Positions 1-11,457 of a stretch of DNA of 64,000 bases are shown here, in pieces (position 1 is the first letter of the stretch; every line of letters begins with the position of its first letter). The stretch comes from Diplocarpon mali (Eukaryota; Ascomycota; Leotiomycetes; Helotiales; Drepanopezizaceae): NCBI GenBank assembly GCA_024741835.1, contig JAENRP010000128.1:49755-113754 (forward strand), read 5' to 3'. The position numbers and the translations under genes are program-made. The notes below the pieces were generated by a model. That model ran no database searches and had not been told where the DNA came from. It saw nothing but the letters and a program-made list of their open reading frames with translations.

Positions 1-1410
1 TTATTACACCCTGTACGAAGTAATTAGTCGTTCGCCCAATAAAGCATGTAGTAAAGTAGCAATGATCTGCCTTTTTTCGCTTTTCTCTCTTCTTCATCAT
101 CTTCAGCATGGTACATTCTCAGCGCCACAGGTTTCGCGGCACCAGATAAACACCAGTCCGATGCTGGAGGTATCCCCTTTTAGACAGAGTTTAGCAGTCA
201 TTACTCACTGTACTAGACAACACACTGGCTCCCAATTCCACTTTTCAGTCCCATCCAGCTCAAACCAGCATGACGTACCAGAAACCTTCCAACCCCAGTT
301 GAGTTGAAGCCGTCTCGAAGGTAAATGACTTCCCGCGTTGTGCGCAGATCAAAGGGATAGATCACGAAGTAAAAGGTGCAGAGGATTTTCAATTAAATGG
401 AATATATACGCCCGATCTTGAAAGTTCCAAGCTTTTCTGCAGATCGGTACAGCGCAGCAAAGCTGTCCACTCCCCTTTTTTTTAACTGTTTCGCAAACAT
501 CCTGGATCAAAACCTAAGTTCTCATGATCTCCACAATCCAAGACAGCAACCACTCAGAAAACAATCGATTATAAATCAAAACTGATGTCTCGCTTACTAA
601 AGCTTACTTTGATGCAATGGTTTATGCTTTTAAGAGCCCAAGAGTGAAGTTAGAGCCAAGATAGCTTCAACGACGGCCCAACCTTTATATTAGCCAGTAA
701 GCTTTTAGAGTATGAGCTTTGGAATTATTTTTCAAAGCCTAAAATACAATCTCATGCTCTGAGTGGCTGCTGACCTTGGTAGTGGAGAATGATAAGTAGG
801 TTTTACTCTTTGCTGTCTGCTGTCTGCGGGGGGCATAAAGGAGGGTGGGGGGGCAGGTATACTTCGTACTAAAGGTAGATAATGTTAGTTTCTCATCTGT
901 GCGTAGACCTATGAATGCTAGATACTTGGCAATGCTGCTTTATATGATTCCCTTAGTATTATCTTTAGGACAGGTACACTCAATGTTAGCTCTTTGTTGA
1001 ATCTCTTGATCTCTAAATACTAAAAGCAGCGAATTAACATTCATTTATCATTGGATATACCCCTTGTATAGGTACCCTGTAAACCGAACCCTTTAGAATC
1101 ACCGCGTAGTGCGCACAGACGAAAATCTAACATTATTTTCAATATGTACTAAGTACATTCGCTGAGATCATGCCCAACACATTCTCCTAAGGCGAGATAT
1201 TCGATAACTCTCAACCACTACTACTCCGTAAACACATGTGCTAAATTTGAGCTCGAAAAATTGATGCAAGGCCCACCTCATCTGTTGGCAAAAGAAACCG
1301 TCATTCATTGAATTAGCCCGTCTACAACCTGAGCGGTCCTCTGACGTTTACCCATGTCTAAAATCCAGCAAACAGCCTCAGTAACATTTCCACTCCAATA
1401 CCAGCGTGTC
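1..1410. other. Intergenic, no gene seen
   Basis: No reading frame here looks like a protein; the short frames at 62-307 and 397-585 have no recognisable domain. The stretch contains a Tc1/mariner-like terminus at about 918 (listed separately), a short G-rich run near 842 and otherwise AT-leaning sequence. Confidence 0.6.
918..962. mobile_element. Tc1/mariner-like terminal fragment
   Basis: The 24 bases at 918-941 are identical to 63721-63744, the end of the deleted Tc1/mariner element at the right edge. Looser similarity (a shared ttccctta-like block) continues to about 962. No transposase coding is seen beside it. A short taaaagcagc at about 1020-1029 matches the reverse complement of the terminus and could mark the other end of a roughly 110-bp miniature element, but that second end is weak. 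Confidence 0.55.
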
Positions 1411-2485
1411 TCATCCCCTTAGATCACTCAGCTTGTCGACATAATAGGCTGGTACCGCTATAGTATTTTTAGCTTCCCAGTCCTCCTTCTTGCTAACACC
1501 AGTCAAGACGGCGAGAGTCCCTCCTAGCTTCCCATCAACCCCGAATTTGATATCAGTGTTAAGCCTATCACCAACCATACACGCCTTAGTGCGATCGAAT
1601 TGAAACTTTCCTTCTATCGAGTCCATCATGGCTTGACTCGGCTTTCCTAGCGCGATGGGATCTCGCCCCGACATATTGATCAAGGGGATAACAATAGAAC
1701 CGGCACCTGGGAAGAAACTGTGGTTGCTGGGGAGCGTGCTGTCGAGATTGGTAGCTAAAAATACTGCTCCCCTTCTGATATAGTGGTAGGCATGAGACAG
1801 CTTAAGGTAATTGACATGGAAGTCAAGACCAGCCAGCACAATGCCGACATTGTCGTCCAGCAGAGATCCATCGGCAATCCCAGTGAAGTCCTCCGGGGTA
1901 ATGTCCCGTCGAAATGTAGGATCTGTTCCCCCAATGAATTCGATACCCTCGCTCTTCAGTTCCGTCTCGATTCCTTTCTCGCCGAGTACAAACACTTTAT
2001 TTTTTGGTCCAGGAAGCTTCAAGATTCGGGAGATGTAGATTGCGGAGGAGTAGGCGGAGGCGAAGATCTCATCTACATTACTGGGTATGCCCATAGACGT
2101 GAGCTTCTTTTGATAATCAGGTCGAGATTTCGTTGAGTTGTTCGTAACGAAGACGATTTTTTTGCCTTGGAAGGGTCAACAATCATCGCAGGATGGCAGG
2201 AACACAAACATACCTTTTGATCTTAGCAACTCCAATGTTTCAACCGTCCCTGGAAACAAGTGGTCCCCAGACCATAGGACTCCTAGTCAATAAGATCAGC
2301 AGGGCTCATCAGTCCTGGAGGAGAACTTATACCATCGCAGTCAAACAGGAAGATCTGGATAGCAAGTCAGTTGTTGGATAATGCGGCACTTCGTAGTGCA
2401 TTTTAGACTGACGCACGTCAAATTTGTCTATGAACTCGTTAATCGCAGCTGAGTCTCCGGAGAGACACCTGGGGAGGGTTGCCAT
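1411..2485 (-). CDS. PHO13: 4-nitrophenylphosphatase / phosphoglycolate phosphatase family (HAD), PHO13-like
   Basis: Four exons on the minus strand: 2417-2485, 2333-2354, 2214-2282 and 1411-2165, giving 304 aa, close to the usual ~310 aa of this family. The DNA shows HAD motif I (FLFDCDG, residues ~25-31, spanning two exon junctions), the motif II region FVTNNST and the C-terminal metal-binding MVGDRLNTD. The cap region between them is intact. Family members are cytosolic Mg-dependent phosphatases that clear 2-phosphoglycolate and other toxic metabolic by-products. The start at 2485 was chosen because its 23-codon exon splices in frame to the DxD motif. The first donor is GTGCGT, the others GTATAA and GTATGT. 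Nothing is missing relative to the family. The product is secure; the substrate is inferred from the family. Confidence 0.88.
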
Positions 2486-2991
2486 ATTTTTCGAGGGGGG
2501 TTTGATCGAGGACGGTCGTCTTAAGATTCGTAAATTGTAAGTCACCAACCAATGTTGTCTGAGATGATCGGCAGTACCGGTTTTCGGCGGCATAAGACGG
2601 CTCGCTCCACGAGCGTGGGGGGTTCATATGGTTTGAACCTTTCGCAGGATCAGATCAAGAAAAGAAAACATACCCATTCAGGCCAGTGACATCGAGAACA
2701 AAGAAGTAAGTCAGACCGCACTGGCCAATATGCCTGTACTTCGTGTATGCACTCTTGACCCCTTCTGAGCCTCACTGCGCAGCTCGGTACGATTTCCCAT
2801 GTCACCGACTGTTAGAGCTCATTCAGAACATTTTCGCGCGAAGAAAAAGCCATCGTAATTCTGGCTTGCCAGCGATGACAGCAAAAAGAAGTCTATTCCA
2901 GAGGCAGGTCGTGACAACTGCACGACCGGATGGAGCAGCAGATACCCGAAAACATATAAGGACAAGGAGACTACATTGAATTGGGCTCTCT
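2486..2991. other. Intergenic between PHO13 and the coiled-coil gene
   Basis: No conserved reading frame. It holds the PHO13 promoter and the 3' flank of the next minus-strand gene. Short overlapping frames here look like chance. Confidence 0.5.
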
Positions 2992-4416
2992 CTATCGAGA
3001 TCTCCAGATTGCTCCCGCAATATGGGTAGAGGTACTATCATCCATAACGTCGTCATTCATGCGCTTGATCCATTCCACTTCTGTCCTCATGGCATCTCGT
3101 TCAATCTGCGCCATGGTGTTCAGCTCCGCCAACATGCCTCTCACAAGACTGTGACACCCACAAACTACCAATTTCAGGCTCGATGTCCTGTCCGGAGTTC
3201 CCAGCTCTCTCAGGTGATCCCTCCACGTCTCCAATTTCCTTCCAATGGCTAGGCAATCATCCTTCCATTCTCTGTCCAGCTCTTCCAAGAACACAATCTC
3301 ATCACCATCCAGCCCCTCTTCCACTCTGGCCTCTAGAATGTCTTGACATTTTCTGAGCCACCTCTCAAACTTCCTAACGACCCGCAAGTACTTCCCGCCA
3401 GACTCGCCCAAATTCCAGACTCCGCTGATGACCTCATCCAGTACCTGGATTTTATCTGCTAATGCCCAACCAGGTGTTCCCAGCTCCTGCCATACCTTCA
3501 GGGCCACACAGTTGATCTTCCCATTTTCCTCAAGTTCGAGTTGTAACAATTTCTTGTTTTTGTCAACAGTAGAATGGAATCGAACACCTAGTTTCGTCTT
3601 TGCGCTGGCCTTCCATTCCCTTTCTACCTGAACCGCATGCCTGTGCAGTAAATGCAATTGTAGCAGCTCGTTTTGTAGCTTCGCGATCTCTGCCGATATA
3701 GCAATATTTGAGGGGAGCTTGCTTGGTGAGGGCGGAGCCAGGAAAGTAGCTGGATGTGGTTTTGGCGCCAGATTTTTGGCAGGTGAGAAATGTTGCTGGT
3801 ATGTAGAAAAGGTCTGCCTCTTAAGTTGCGCGTCAGTATTGGCTGGCTGTGGCTTGGGTATCTCGACCGATATCCGTTTCGTTGATGGTTGGAATTTGGG
3901 TATCTCGACAGAATTTCGTTTCGGTGGTGGTAAAGCGGTGGAAGAGCTCACTAGCGTCGAAGATCTCGTACGGGCGTGGCCCTGGGGATTTATCGTAGAG
4001 CTGGAAGAGAATGAACTGGTCGAGGCATTACGAAGATGGCGTGAGGTCACTATAGGAGGTCTTGACCGGTCCTTAACTGGCTCAGGCTCCGTTGCTGCTG
4101 CTGCAGGTGGGTTTGCGCGACGATTTGAGGTTGACCTTTGCAAACTACCAACAGTACTTGTAGTAGTAACGTTCGTACGAGGAGGGCGCATAGAAGAAGC
4201 ATTGTTTGAAATGCCACCCGTTGCGCTGGGAGGGCGCCCTTTTGCTGATGTCGATGTGCTCCGAGCAGTTCGTGTCGGCGGTTTCACTGGCAGCCGACTT
4301 GGAGACTGAGTCGGTCGCGCTGGCCGCGTCGGTTCATTCGCTGGATTTGTTCGCTCGATATTCGACCCGGCTGCTGGCTTGCGAAGCGATCGCGAGCTCG
4401 AAGGAATCGTGGACAT
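2992..4416 (-). CDS. Hypothetical protein: basic disordered N-terminus, coiled-coil C-terminus
   Basis: Uninterrupted 474-codon frame. The frame is open upstream to 4584, but the ATG at 4416 begins a typical low-complexity start (MSTIPSSSRSLRK), and upstream residues look like untranslated leader. Residues ~1-230 are rich in Ser, Thr, Pro, Arg and Lys with two near-repeats (KRNSVEIPK and KRISVEIPK). From ~260 an amphipathic helical section begins (AEIAKLQNELLQLHLLHRH) and continues through charged helices to the C-terminus. No enzyme motif is visible. A basic disordered head with a coiled-coil tail recalls microtubule-binding or cytoskeletal linkers such as augmin-type subunits, but this is only an architectural resemblance. 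I do not recognise the family. Confidence 0.7.
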   Translation of the reverse strand: MSTIPSSSRSLRKPAAGSNIERTNPANEPTRPARPTQSPSRLPVKPPTRTARSTSTSAKGRPPSATGGISNNASSMRPPRTNVTTTSTVGSLQRSTSNRRANPPAAAATEPEPVKDRSRPPIVTSRHLRNASTSSFSSSSTINPQGHARTRSSTLVSSSTALPPPKRNSVEIPKFQPSTKRISVEIPKPQPANTDAQLKRQTFSTYQQHFSPAKNLAPKPHPATFLAPPSPSKLPSNIAISAEIAKLQNELLQLHLLHRHAVQVEREWKASAKTKLGVRFHSTVDKNKKLLQLELEENGKINCVALKVWQELGTPGWALADKIQVLDEVISGVWNLGESGGKYLRVVRKFERWLRKCQDILEARVEEGLDGDEIVFLEELDREWKDDCLAIGRKLETWRDHLRELGTPDRTSSLKLVVCGCHSLVRGMLAELNTMAQIERDAMRTEVEWIKRMNDDVMDDSTSTHIAGAIWRSR

Positions 4417-5311
4417 GATGTAGGAATTTATTTGTTGTCGTGCAATTCGGGCGAACCAGCGGGCTTTGACCCGGTCGTTTCGTAGGTCTCGGTAAAGTCG
4501 ACAATGTTTGAAGCAAAGTCGCTCAGATGACGATACAGTGCTACGGCGATATCTGCCGTTTTCATCTGGCCGAGTCATCTGCACTGTCTCTGTTTATCGT
4601 CAATACAGACTGACTCATATTGTTCCCGAGCCCGAAACCTGTACAGTTCACGGTAATTTTTCAGTGAAGCATGTACAGAACGATGTACGAGCCCCAGATC
4701 CGATTTCATATGGCGATTCATCACGTCTACGACAATCTAGCTTTTTTGGCCAATGGTATCAGGAATAGATCTCTTCATGAATCCGTCAGATGCAGTTGCT
4801 TGCCTACTTACTCTCGCTGTCACTCGGCAGCTTCTGATGTCCTGATCACTCAGATAGATTTGACGTCTCGAGTGGTTCAACAATCATATTTCTGGTTCTG
4901 TGTTCTAAAGGGAACAATTTAATTTGGAAATCAAGTTGCACCTCTTGCTGAATGTCACTTTACTTGCCTATGCTTCTTATTCCAATCGAGCTAGGTGTGG
5001 CGCAGAAAAGCTCCAGAACCCGTACCAGCACCCCGAAATTTTGGTCCATCTCTAAAACTTCTAATTTCTTCCGAAGAATCCAAATTCTACCCAAGGATAC
5101 GTGGGACTCGTCATACCTCCCCTTTATGATTTTAATTTCTGCGACCCTGCAGGATGCATAGACGGCTTCTTGTATTACTTCCCAAGCTTTGATATCAATA
5201 CATTCAGTATGTTTGTTATCTCATGACCAGTCTCGGCTATTGGACAGAAGCTCATCACATCTTTCCATTGAGATCAATGACTATTTGAGTTTCGAGAATG
5301 ATGTACTACTT
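4417..5311. other. Intergenic
   Basis: No supported gene. Short plus-strand frames at 4508-5161 show no domain. The latter part could hold the decayed promoter of the pseudogene that follows. Confidence 0.45.
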
Positions 5312-6985
5312 ATGGCCCAGGCCGCTGGTACCATCTTGTTATGCAATCAGCCTCAAGACCTTGATCCAGCATTTGCGCCGGGTAACAGAACCATCATAGC
5401 TTTCCCTGAAAGCCTCCGTCCTGACCCTCTTACTGCATTACAAGAAGCCAATTTTCATATCACAGCGAAAGTTGTCCATCTCCCAATCAAAATGGCTGCA
5501 TATCACCACAGCGAATGCTTCCCGTCCGGACGAATATGGCGAACTCCGTCATATGATCTAAACTCCATACTCCTTGGCCTCGGCCACCTTTCTGTTGGTT
5601 GTCTGGAGCCTTGTCCTTAAAAGCTTCCAGTAATCTTGAGCAAAGTGCTGTACCCAAGATTTTTCATCTCATCCGGGTAAGTTCTTCCTTATCGAGATGG
5701 TGGCACAGCTCACGGGTCCTGCTCATGCATGGGAAAGAAATATCTTGTGGTGGTAGTCGGTTCTTACATGTTTCCGAATGGACAAGGAGTTTCTTACAGT
5801 GCTTGTTGCCCTTGAATACGTGGTTGCTGCATATTGCGAGACCTCAGATCTCAATATTTCCATCCATGCCCAAGCCTTGGAGCGCCGGGTTGGTGGCCCT
5901 TTATAGGAAAAGGCAGCGATTTTAAGTGGCACACCGACGTCTATCTTCGATGAGCCACTCACGGTTTTCTTGCGTCTTTTTATCTGGCGGGGCTTCGCAC
6001 TTCTACACGCATGAGATCAATCATAAGATGAAGCATAAATTCCACATATCAGCCCTGATGTTCGACTTCTGTCTCGTCAGGACGATCAATTGCGTTTTAA
6101 GAATAGTGTGGGCTTTTCGGTCGGATATCTATAACCTGATTCTGTCAGATTTGATCTTTCAGAATGCGGGTTACGCATTTCGAAACGTCACCGGTCAGTT
6201 CTAAATTGATTGACTTGTTCTAGCGCAGTAGTACTCTTTGCAGTAGACGCCAGTTTCACGCAACGCATCGTGCGAGCACTTCACCCCAAGTTCGGATGAA
6301 ACACGTGGTTTAACGGACTTTTCCTATTCATTATCTTACCCGTCCCCTTACTGATAATCTACAAAATTGTCATCACCGTCATCTCGTCTTTCACCAAGAG
6401 CCTCGCGGTACAAGATGTCGTTCACAGATTGTCATTATTCGGTCTCTGCTGTTCACTCGTTTCATCAATCTTTCCAGTTCTATTCGTCGTCCCCGAGCTT
6501 ATTGTATCCCGGGGCATTCCGGTAGAGAGACTCGCCCACGGCAGATTTAGGAGCAAGATCATAAACTGCTATCCTCAACGGTGCTTCTTTTCGCGGGGGC
6601 TGTCGTGAGAATGTATTCGTTCATTCTGGAAATTCCGGCCGAAGAACCAAGGGCTCCTGAGAGCAAAGATGTGTTTAACATTACAGACCAAAAAGACCAG
6701 GAGACTACATTCGACCACAGCGAGAAGACGAAGCGATTTTATTTCAGGACCAGGAAGGTAAAAGCGTCAAGATTCATGCGAGCTCCAATAACCTTTGTAG
6801 TCCTTGCAGCCCGAATAGCAACAGTGGAATGGCGCAGCTGCAAGCATGGTCTTGGGGGAGCAAACCTTATGAAAAAGTCGATGAGGCAACATTTTCGAAG
6901 GGTCATTCACATTCTGGGGTTTCCAGCAGAATTTGCGGGAATGCCGATGGATTGTGGCGATTGAGGAGCTACTGCTATATGCGTT
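5312..6985 (+). pseudogene. Decayed multi-pass membrane protein gene (fungal receptor-like / RTA1-like family)
   Basis: Consecutive plus-strand frames encode parts of one membrane protein but are broken by stops and shifts. An N-terminal ectodomain-like part lies at 5312-5620 (TILLCNQPQDLDPAFAPGN, ending after a hydrophobic SILLGLGHL stretch). Hydrophobic fragments follow at 5640-5925. A block with RTINCVLRIVWAF and LIFQNAGYAF lies at ~6050-6180. TQRIVRALHPKFG followed by an in-frame TGA lies at ~6257-6298, then another hydrophobic segment with ILPVPLLIIYKI. A last frame at 6581-6964 may be the cytoplasmic tail. The R-I-V-W-A-F and QRI-RA-HP elements resemble fungal multi-helix receptor-like/RTA1-like proteins. 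Order and strand agree across fragments, so one inactivated gene is likelier than chance. The boundaries are approximate. Confidence 0.55.
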
Positions 6986-7975
6986 TAGGGCAAAGAAGCT
7001 AGCTAGAGAGCAGACGCCGAAGTGTATGATTTCAAGGCAGAGAGGATGATGGAGTGTAGATACAGCGTGGGAGCAGCAATAGGTAATGTGAGCGCCAATA
7101 ACTCTGATTGACACATAAACAAGTAACGAATCATATACAGTACAAACTATTCGGCCAAATTACCATTGCACATGATGGGGTTTGCTCCCAATGGTATAGA
7201 GTCAGCCATAGGTCTTAATCAGCCCAAAACCTATAGGTGGCCTATGATTGTAAATAGAGATTTTTACAGGAATGAGTGATAAGTAGCGTATCCGTGGTTG
7301 GATGGGATTACAGTGGGTTTGGTACTTCGCAGCTGTAGCTAGGTTACTTGTACGAGCAAATGCTCACTTATCGTTATTCGCAGAAATCAAGCTGCTCACA
7401 AGCAGTCTGTGCTAACTCCTCACAAGCTGACAGAAAACCTGAACTTCAGATTATAACACCTAAAAGCTCTTAGCTCTTTTACCCTGTTCAAAAAGCAGTT
7501 GATCGACTGGCGGCTACTGTATTCGGCTTATAGTAATCAGTATAATTCATAATACACCAGGCCTCGCAAGGATAATTGGCTGAGAATGGGAGTCGCGGAA
7601 TCCCCATCTACTGGCTCTGACACCAATTAATCTCCAAGAGTGCGTCTGGTCGGAAGCTGAAACTGTTAGAACTTTGTTTTCGATCACGATTCTGCAATAC
7701 TGTGGTACGGCGGTGATGTACTGTGGCCTGTCATTTGCAGGGCTTAGGAGTGGGTCCCATTTAAACTTGAGAGGATAGTAATACACTCAACGCCGGCTTA
7801 TACTTGACATGATATAGAATTAAGTACAACCAGTATTAATACCTGCTGAAACTTATCTTAAACTATGGAGTAGTGTAAGGAGCCTCCCTAGATCTATAGA
7901 CAAGTTTAAGTAATATATTTTGGATTTTGAAACGTAAATTTAAGCATAAATTGAAATTGTATAATAATAAGATTA

Positions 7976-8075
7976 ATCTTGGGAGACGACGACTCAACAC
8001 CTATATGCGGTGTCTCCTACGATCCTGCAGACTCTTTAAGAGTCTGCAAAGCCGAGATTGAGTCCTTTCGGCTAT
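7976..8075 (+). repeat. Hairpin module, copy A (possible LTR start)
   Basis: Begins around gggagacgacgactcaacac and contains ggagac...gtctcc and aacacc...ggtgt pairings. These are followed by a perfect hairpin at 8027-8047 (10-bp arms gcagactctt/aagagtctgc, one-base loop) and then an agccga...tcggct pair. Diverged copies lie at 9965-10046 (inverted), 11319-11410 and 41477-41610. Confidence 0.65.
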
Positions 8076-8532
8076 GAAATAATCAAACCCTAAGTGGAAA
8101 TGCAACAAGGTCAAGGCCGTTAGCGTAACAGATCTAATATAGGGTCAGATATGTCTTTTATATATATGAGGAGTTGCTCTATTAGAAAGAGCTCCCTATA
8201 TTTTTTCGTTTCCTACGTAGTAAATATATGAACTCGCCTTTGGCCCCCAACTCGCTGCTATACCTATCTTTGCTTTAGGCGGCTTCGCGTCGTTATAATA
8301 GAAATAAAACATATGGGAGTCGGGTACATATTGCAAGGACCTCGGACTGGTCTCTAACCTCGGGACTCGGCTATCATAGTATTTATAGGCTTAGAGGAAT
8401 AGAGAAGGGGAGGCGATTAATAGGTATATAGACATAATACCAACCCTCTATAGAAAGGCAGACTTTATAATATGGTCATCATTTAACAATGTTATCGTAT
8501 AGCTAGTAAATGCTCTAATAGTAGTCTAGAAG

Positions 8533-8697
8533 AGTGCACGAGGAAGTATGAGGTGCAAACGATGGTTGTTGATTATCTTGTATCCTGAGAGAGAGTTCTA
8601 TGAATTCGAGAATATCCAAATAAGTGGGCGCCTTGGCCTTAGTGCCTTGGCATACGTCATGTGACGAACAAATGATATGCACTCACTTGCAACATAT
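8533..8697 (+). repeat. Tail module, copy 1 (possible LTR 3' part)
   Basis: About 165 bp shared with 11458-11614 and 11851-12055. Common landmarks in order are gcacgaggaagtatgaggtgc, a gagagag block, gccttggccttagtgcc, catgtgac and cactcacttgcaaca. Ending in a ..gcaaca-type terminus and lying downstream of a hairpin module in the same orientation would fit an LTR, by inference. Confidence 0.6.
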
Positions 8698-8715
8698 CCT
8701 AATCTATTTCATTTC

Positions 8716-8743
8716 AAAATATCGATACTAGTATTGCACCTAT
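8716..8743. repeat. Short dispersed motif atatcgatac..gtat..acct (three copies)
   Basis: Related strings occur at 8719-8742, 9557-9583 and 9677-9702, each reading roughly atatcgatacc, then gtattg or gtatag, then aacctaca. The spacing of the three copies is irregular. Stretches near 8440-8480 and 9590-9640 (ctatagaaaggcagacttt versus ctgtatagaagggtagacttt) add a further shared block, so part of 8.4-9.7 kb is internally repeated. Confidence 0.45.
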
Positions 8744-9964
8744 AATTCAGGGCGGCCAAAATGATTTCATACCCCCATTAATTTTAAATTGTATAGCAGA
8801 GGCGGAAAAAGCTAAAGTTAGATTTATATTCAAGGCGAAATGAGCTTAAAAACTCATTATATTCTTTATATTTAGCCTAGCTTGTCTCTTTCTTGTGATA
8901 CTTTGAATAAGAATCTAACATATACTTTAATTAATAGTTACTTCCTCTAAGTCTTAGGCGAATGTATTTCAAAAAGGTGCCTTAATAAATTGAGTCGTCA
9001 TAGGTTCTCTATTCTAAGATACGTCTTTTTAAGTAATAGTAGCTATTTGTTTGATTAAATTAAGCATCTTACTAATTAGCGGTAATTCTTAAGTATAACC
9101 GTTCTTATTATCTTTATAGATAATCGTTGGTACGTAGATTACTCTAGAACGCTCGTTCTCCTTATTCCTAGGATCATCCTATATTAGCATATCATATGAA
9201 GTCGGGCAGGTTTCATAAAGGCCTCGGCGAGTATGGCAATCACAGGCTTGGGAAAGCATAGGAGGGGAGGTGATTCAGAGGTAGTATTGGTACGCAGATT
9301 CCTATACAAGAGGCAAGCTGCCCTTGTTCCTAGGGTCATCCTATATAGCTGTACCATATGCGATATAAGGGGTTTCATATGTATTTCGGACGGCTGTTTA
9401 GCCAGAGGACTTCGGAAGGATATCCATATGCGGCTAGGAGGGACTATAGGAGGGAGGACATTCAGATGTATAAAGGTACCATCTCGGTCATATAGAGATA
9501 GACAGACATTACAATAGATTCTTTTTAACAACAAGTACTCAACTATATTCACGCGAATATCGATTACCAGTATAGAACCTACAGGTAGAAAGGTGTCATA
9601 TCGGCCCTGTATAGAAGGGTAGACTTTTTGCAATATATATAATTTGACCGTCTCATTCTACTTCATTTCACGTGAGATATCGATACCGGTTGGGAACCTA
9701 CAATAATCAAAATATATTCTTTTCTTCTTCCTCCTCCGCCTTATTATAGACTTTAACCTGCCTCTTTCCCCTTCATACCCTTCATTTAGCTTTTCCTTTA
9801 ATTATAGGTATACATTCGACTAGTCTTAGAGTAGGTATATAAATGTCGAAATTGAAGGTTATTCATAAAAGATTAGGTAGTATTGTAAAGAGGAAAATTT
9901 TATTATTCCAATTCTTCGAAAATTCAAGCTTCACTCGACATAGGGTTTAGTTATTCAATATTCG

Positions 9965-10046
9965 AAAGAACTAAATCTCGGCTTTGCAGATTCTTAGAGA
10001 GTCTGCATGTTCGTAATAGATACTAGGTGCAGTTTTTAAGTCGTTG
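9965..10046 (-). repeat. Hairpin module, copy D (inverted)
   Basis: Read on the minus strand, this copy matches module A: gcagactctctaagaatctgc at 9986-10006 is followed by aaagccgagattt. One arm position that is C-G in copy A has become C/A here, the change expected from a G to A mutation. Opposite orientation to A puts the two copies head to head about 2 kb apart. Confidence 0.55.
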
Positions 10047-11318
10047 TTTACAACTGTTTATATTACTTTGAAATTTAATTTGGAAATATCACATAACACT
10101 TCATTCCCTTTTGCTTACTCTTTTTAACCAAATGAAGTTGAAGACCAAGTATTGAAATATAAATTTTCATTTTTAGCTAATTTTTCTACCATTGAATTCT
10201 GAAGAATCATTTGCAGCAGACGCACTACATAATAGAGTAATAAGCAAAAATTCCAAGTTTCTTATCAAAGAAGACCTACGCTAACTTCCATACTAAAAAT
10301 GTCAACCATACAGGTTTTTTGATCTTGTTTTGCTGGAGGTACGCAAGGAAAGTTATCAGGCGAAGCTAATGAATTGCAATCTTGTTCGTGAATCTTTCAA
10401 TAGAAAGATTAGTATTAAGTCAGAGGATTGAGCTTAGGTATAACGTACGCAGCCAACTGTTCGTTTTTCACACTTTGGGACAGTAGCCCCTATGACTCCA
10501 AGTGAGTAGAGAAAAGCGATGCTCAAGAAGATTGGATTCATTGTTCCGGATTCAAATTTTAGTGTAAGTCAGGAGTCGATTGAGTGAGTAATGCTTGGGA
10601 TTGGGTAGTGTCTTCATTCTATCGACATCTTAGGTCTCTTTATACATTTTTTGATCACGGCTTCTCCGGAAAAGCCTTGTATCAGATTGAGCGATTACTC
10701 ATAATTTTCCTCTTATTTTACATAATGAATCAATGCTAGGGCAGAGATCCGCTGAAAAGTATGAACTCTAACCAATTAGAGTAGCAGGCGATATACACCT
10801 AACACTTTGAAACTCTGAAAGTAAGCAAAAGTGGATAATTTTACACTAGTTTGTAACAACGCAGAGGCACTTTGAGCGAGCATAAGTATAGGAGCGAGTG
10901 TAGAGGCAAAGTGTGAATTCATAGGTCTACTACGAAGAATATGAAGAAGTGAGGCAGCCCCCTCGTTACAGAACTCCTTCTATATGTATACATAAGTTCA
11001 GCCTGCCTTCGTAATCTATATGAGTCGTCCTTGTAGCGTATCTGGGTGCTTAGGTACTAAGTACCTAGTATAGAGGACCTCCCTTTTGCTTACTTTCTAT
11101 GACCTCATTAACCCGTATTCGTATCTAGGCTACAGGGTTCGATTAAGCTATTTTTATATCAACCCCCCCCCCCTTTGAGAGAGAGCTTATCCCTAAGCCT
11201 CGTCTATTTATAGAAAGTTGTGGAATGAGAATTCTAAGGGCACACTATTGCTATAGTAATAGGGCTATGCTGGGAATGGCATAATTCTATAGGCCGATCT
11301 ATAAGGTTCTTTATAATC

Positions 11319-11410
11319 CCCTAGGGGAGACAACGACTTAATAACTATACGTGGTATCTCTTTTACACTTGCAGATTCTTTTGAAGAGTCTGCAAAGCTA
11401 AGATTAAGTC
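11319..11410 (+). repeat. Hairpin module, copy B
   Basis: Same order of elements as copy A: ggggagacaacgactta, tatacgtggtatctc, hairpin gcagattctt/aagagtctgc at 11371-11393, then aaagctaagattaagtcc. Differences from A are mostly C to T and G to A. One arm pair is now a T/G wobble. Confidence 0.6.
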
Positions 11411-11457
11411 CTTTAAATAAAATATAGCTAGGTAATCCTCTATAAGCAGCATAATAG

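Noticed and set aside
3719..4309. Plus-strand frame of 196 codons
   Set aside because: It lies opposite the low-complexity N-terminal half of the minus-strand coiled-coil gene; its composition mirrors that bias.
11130..11160. Possible B box of a tRNA (gggttcgattaag) in the AT-rich island
   Set aside because: No matching A box upstream and the string lies among mutated repeats; taken as chance.
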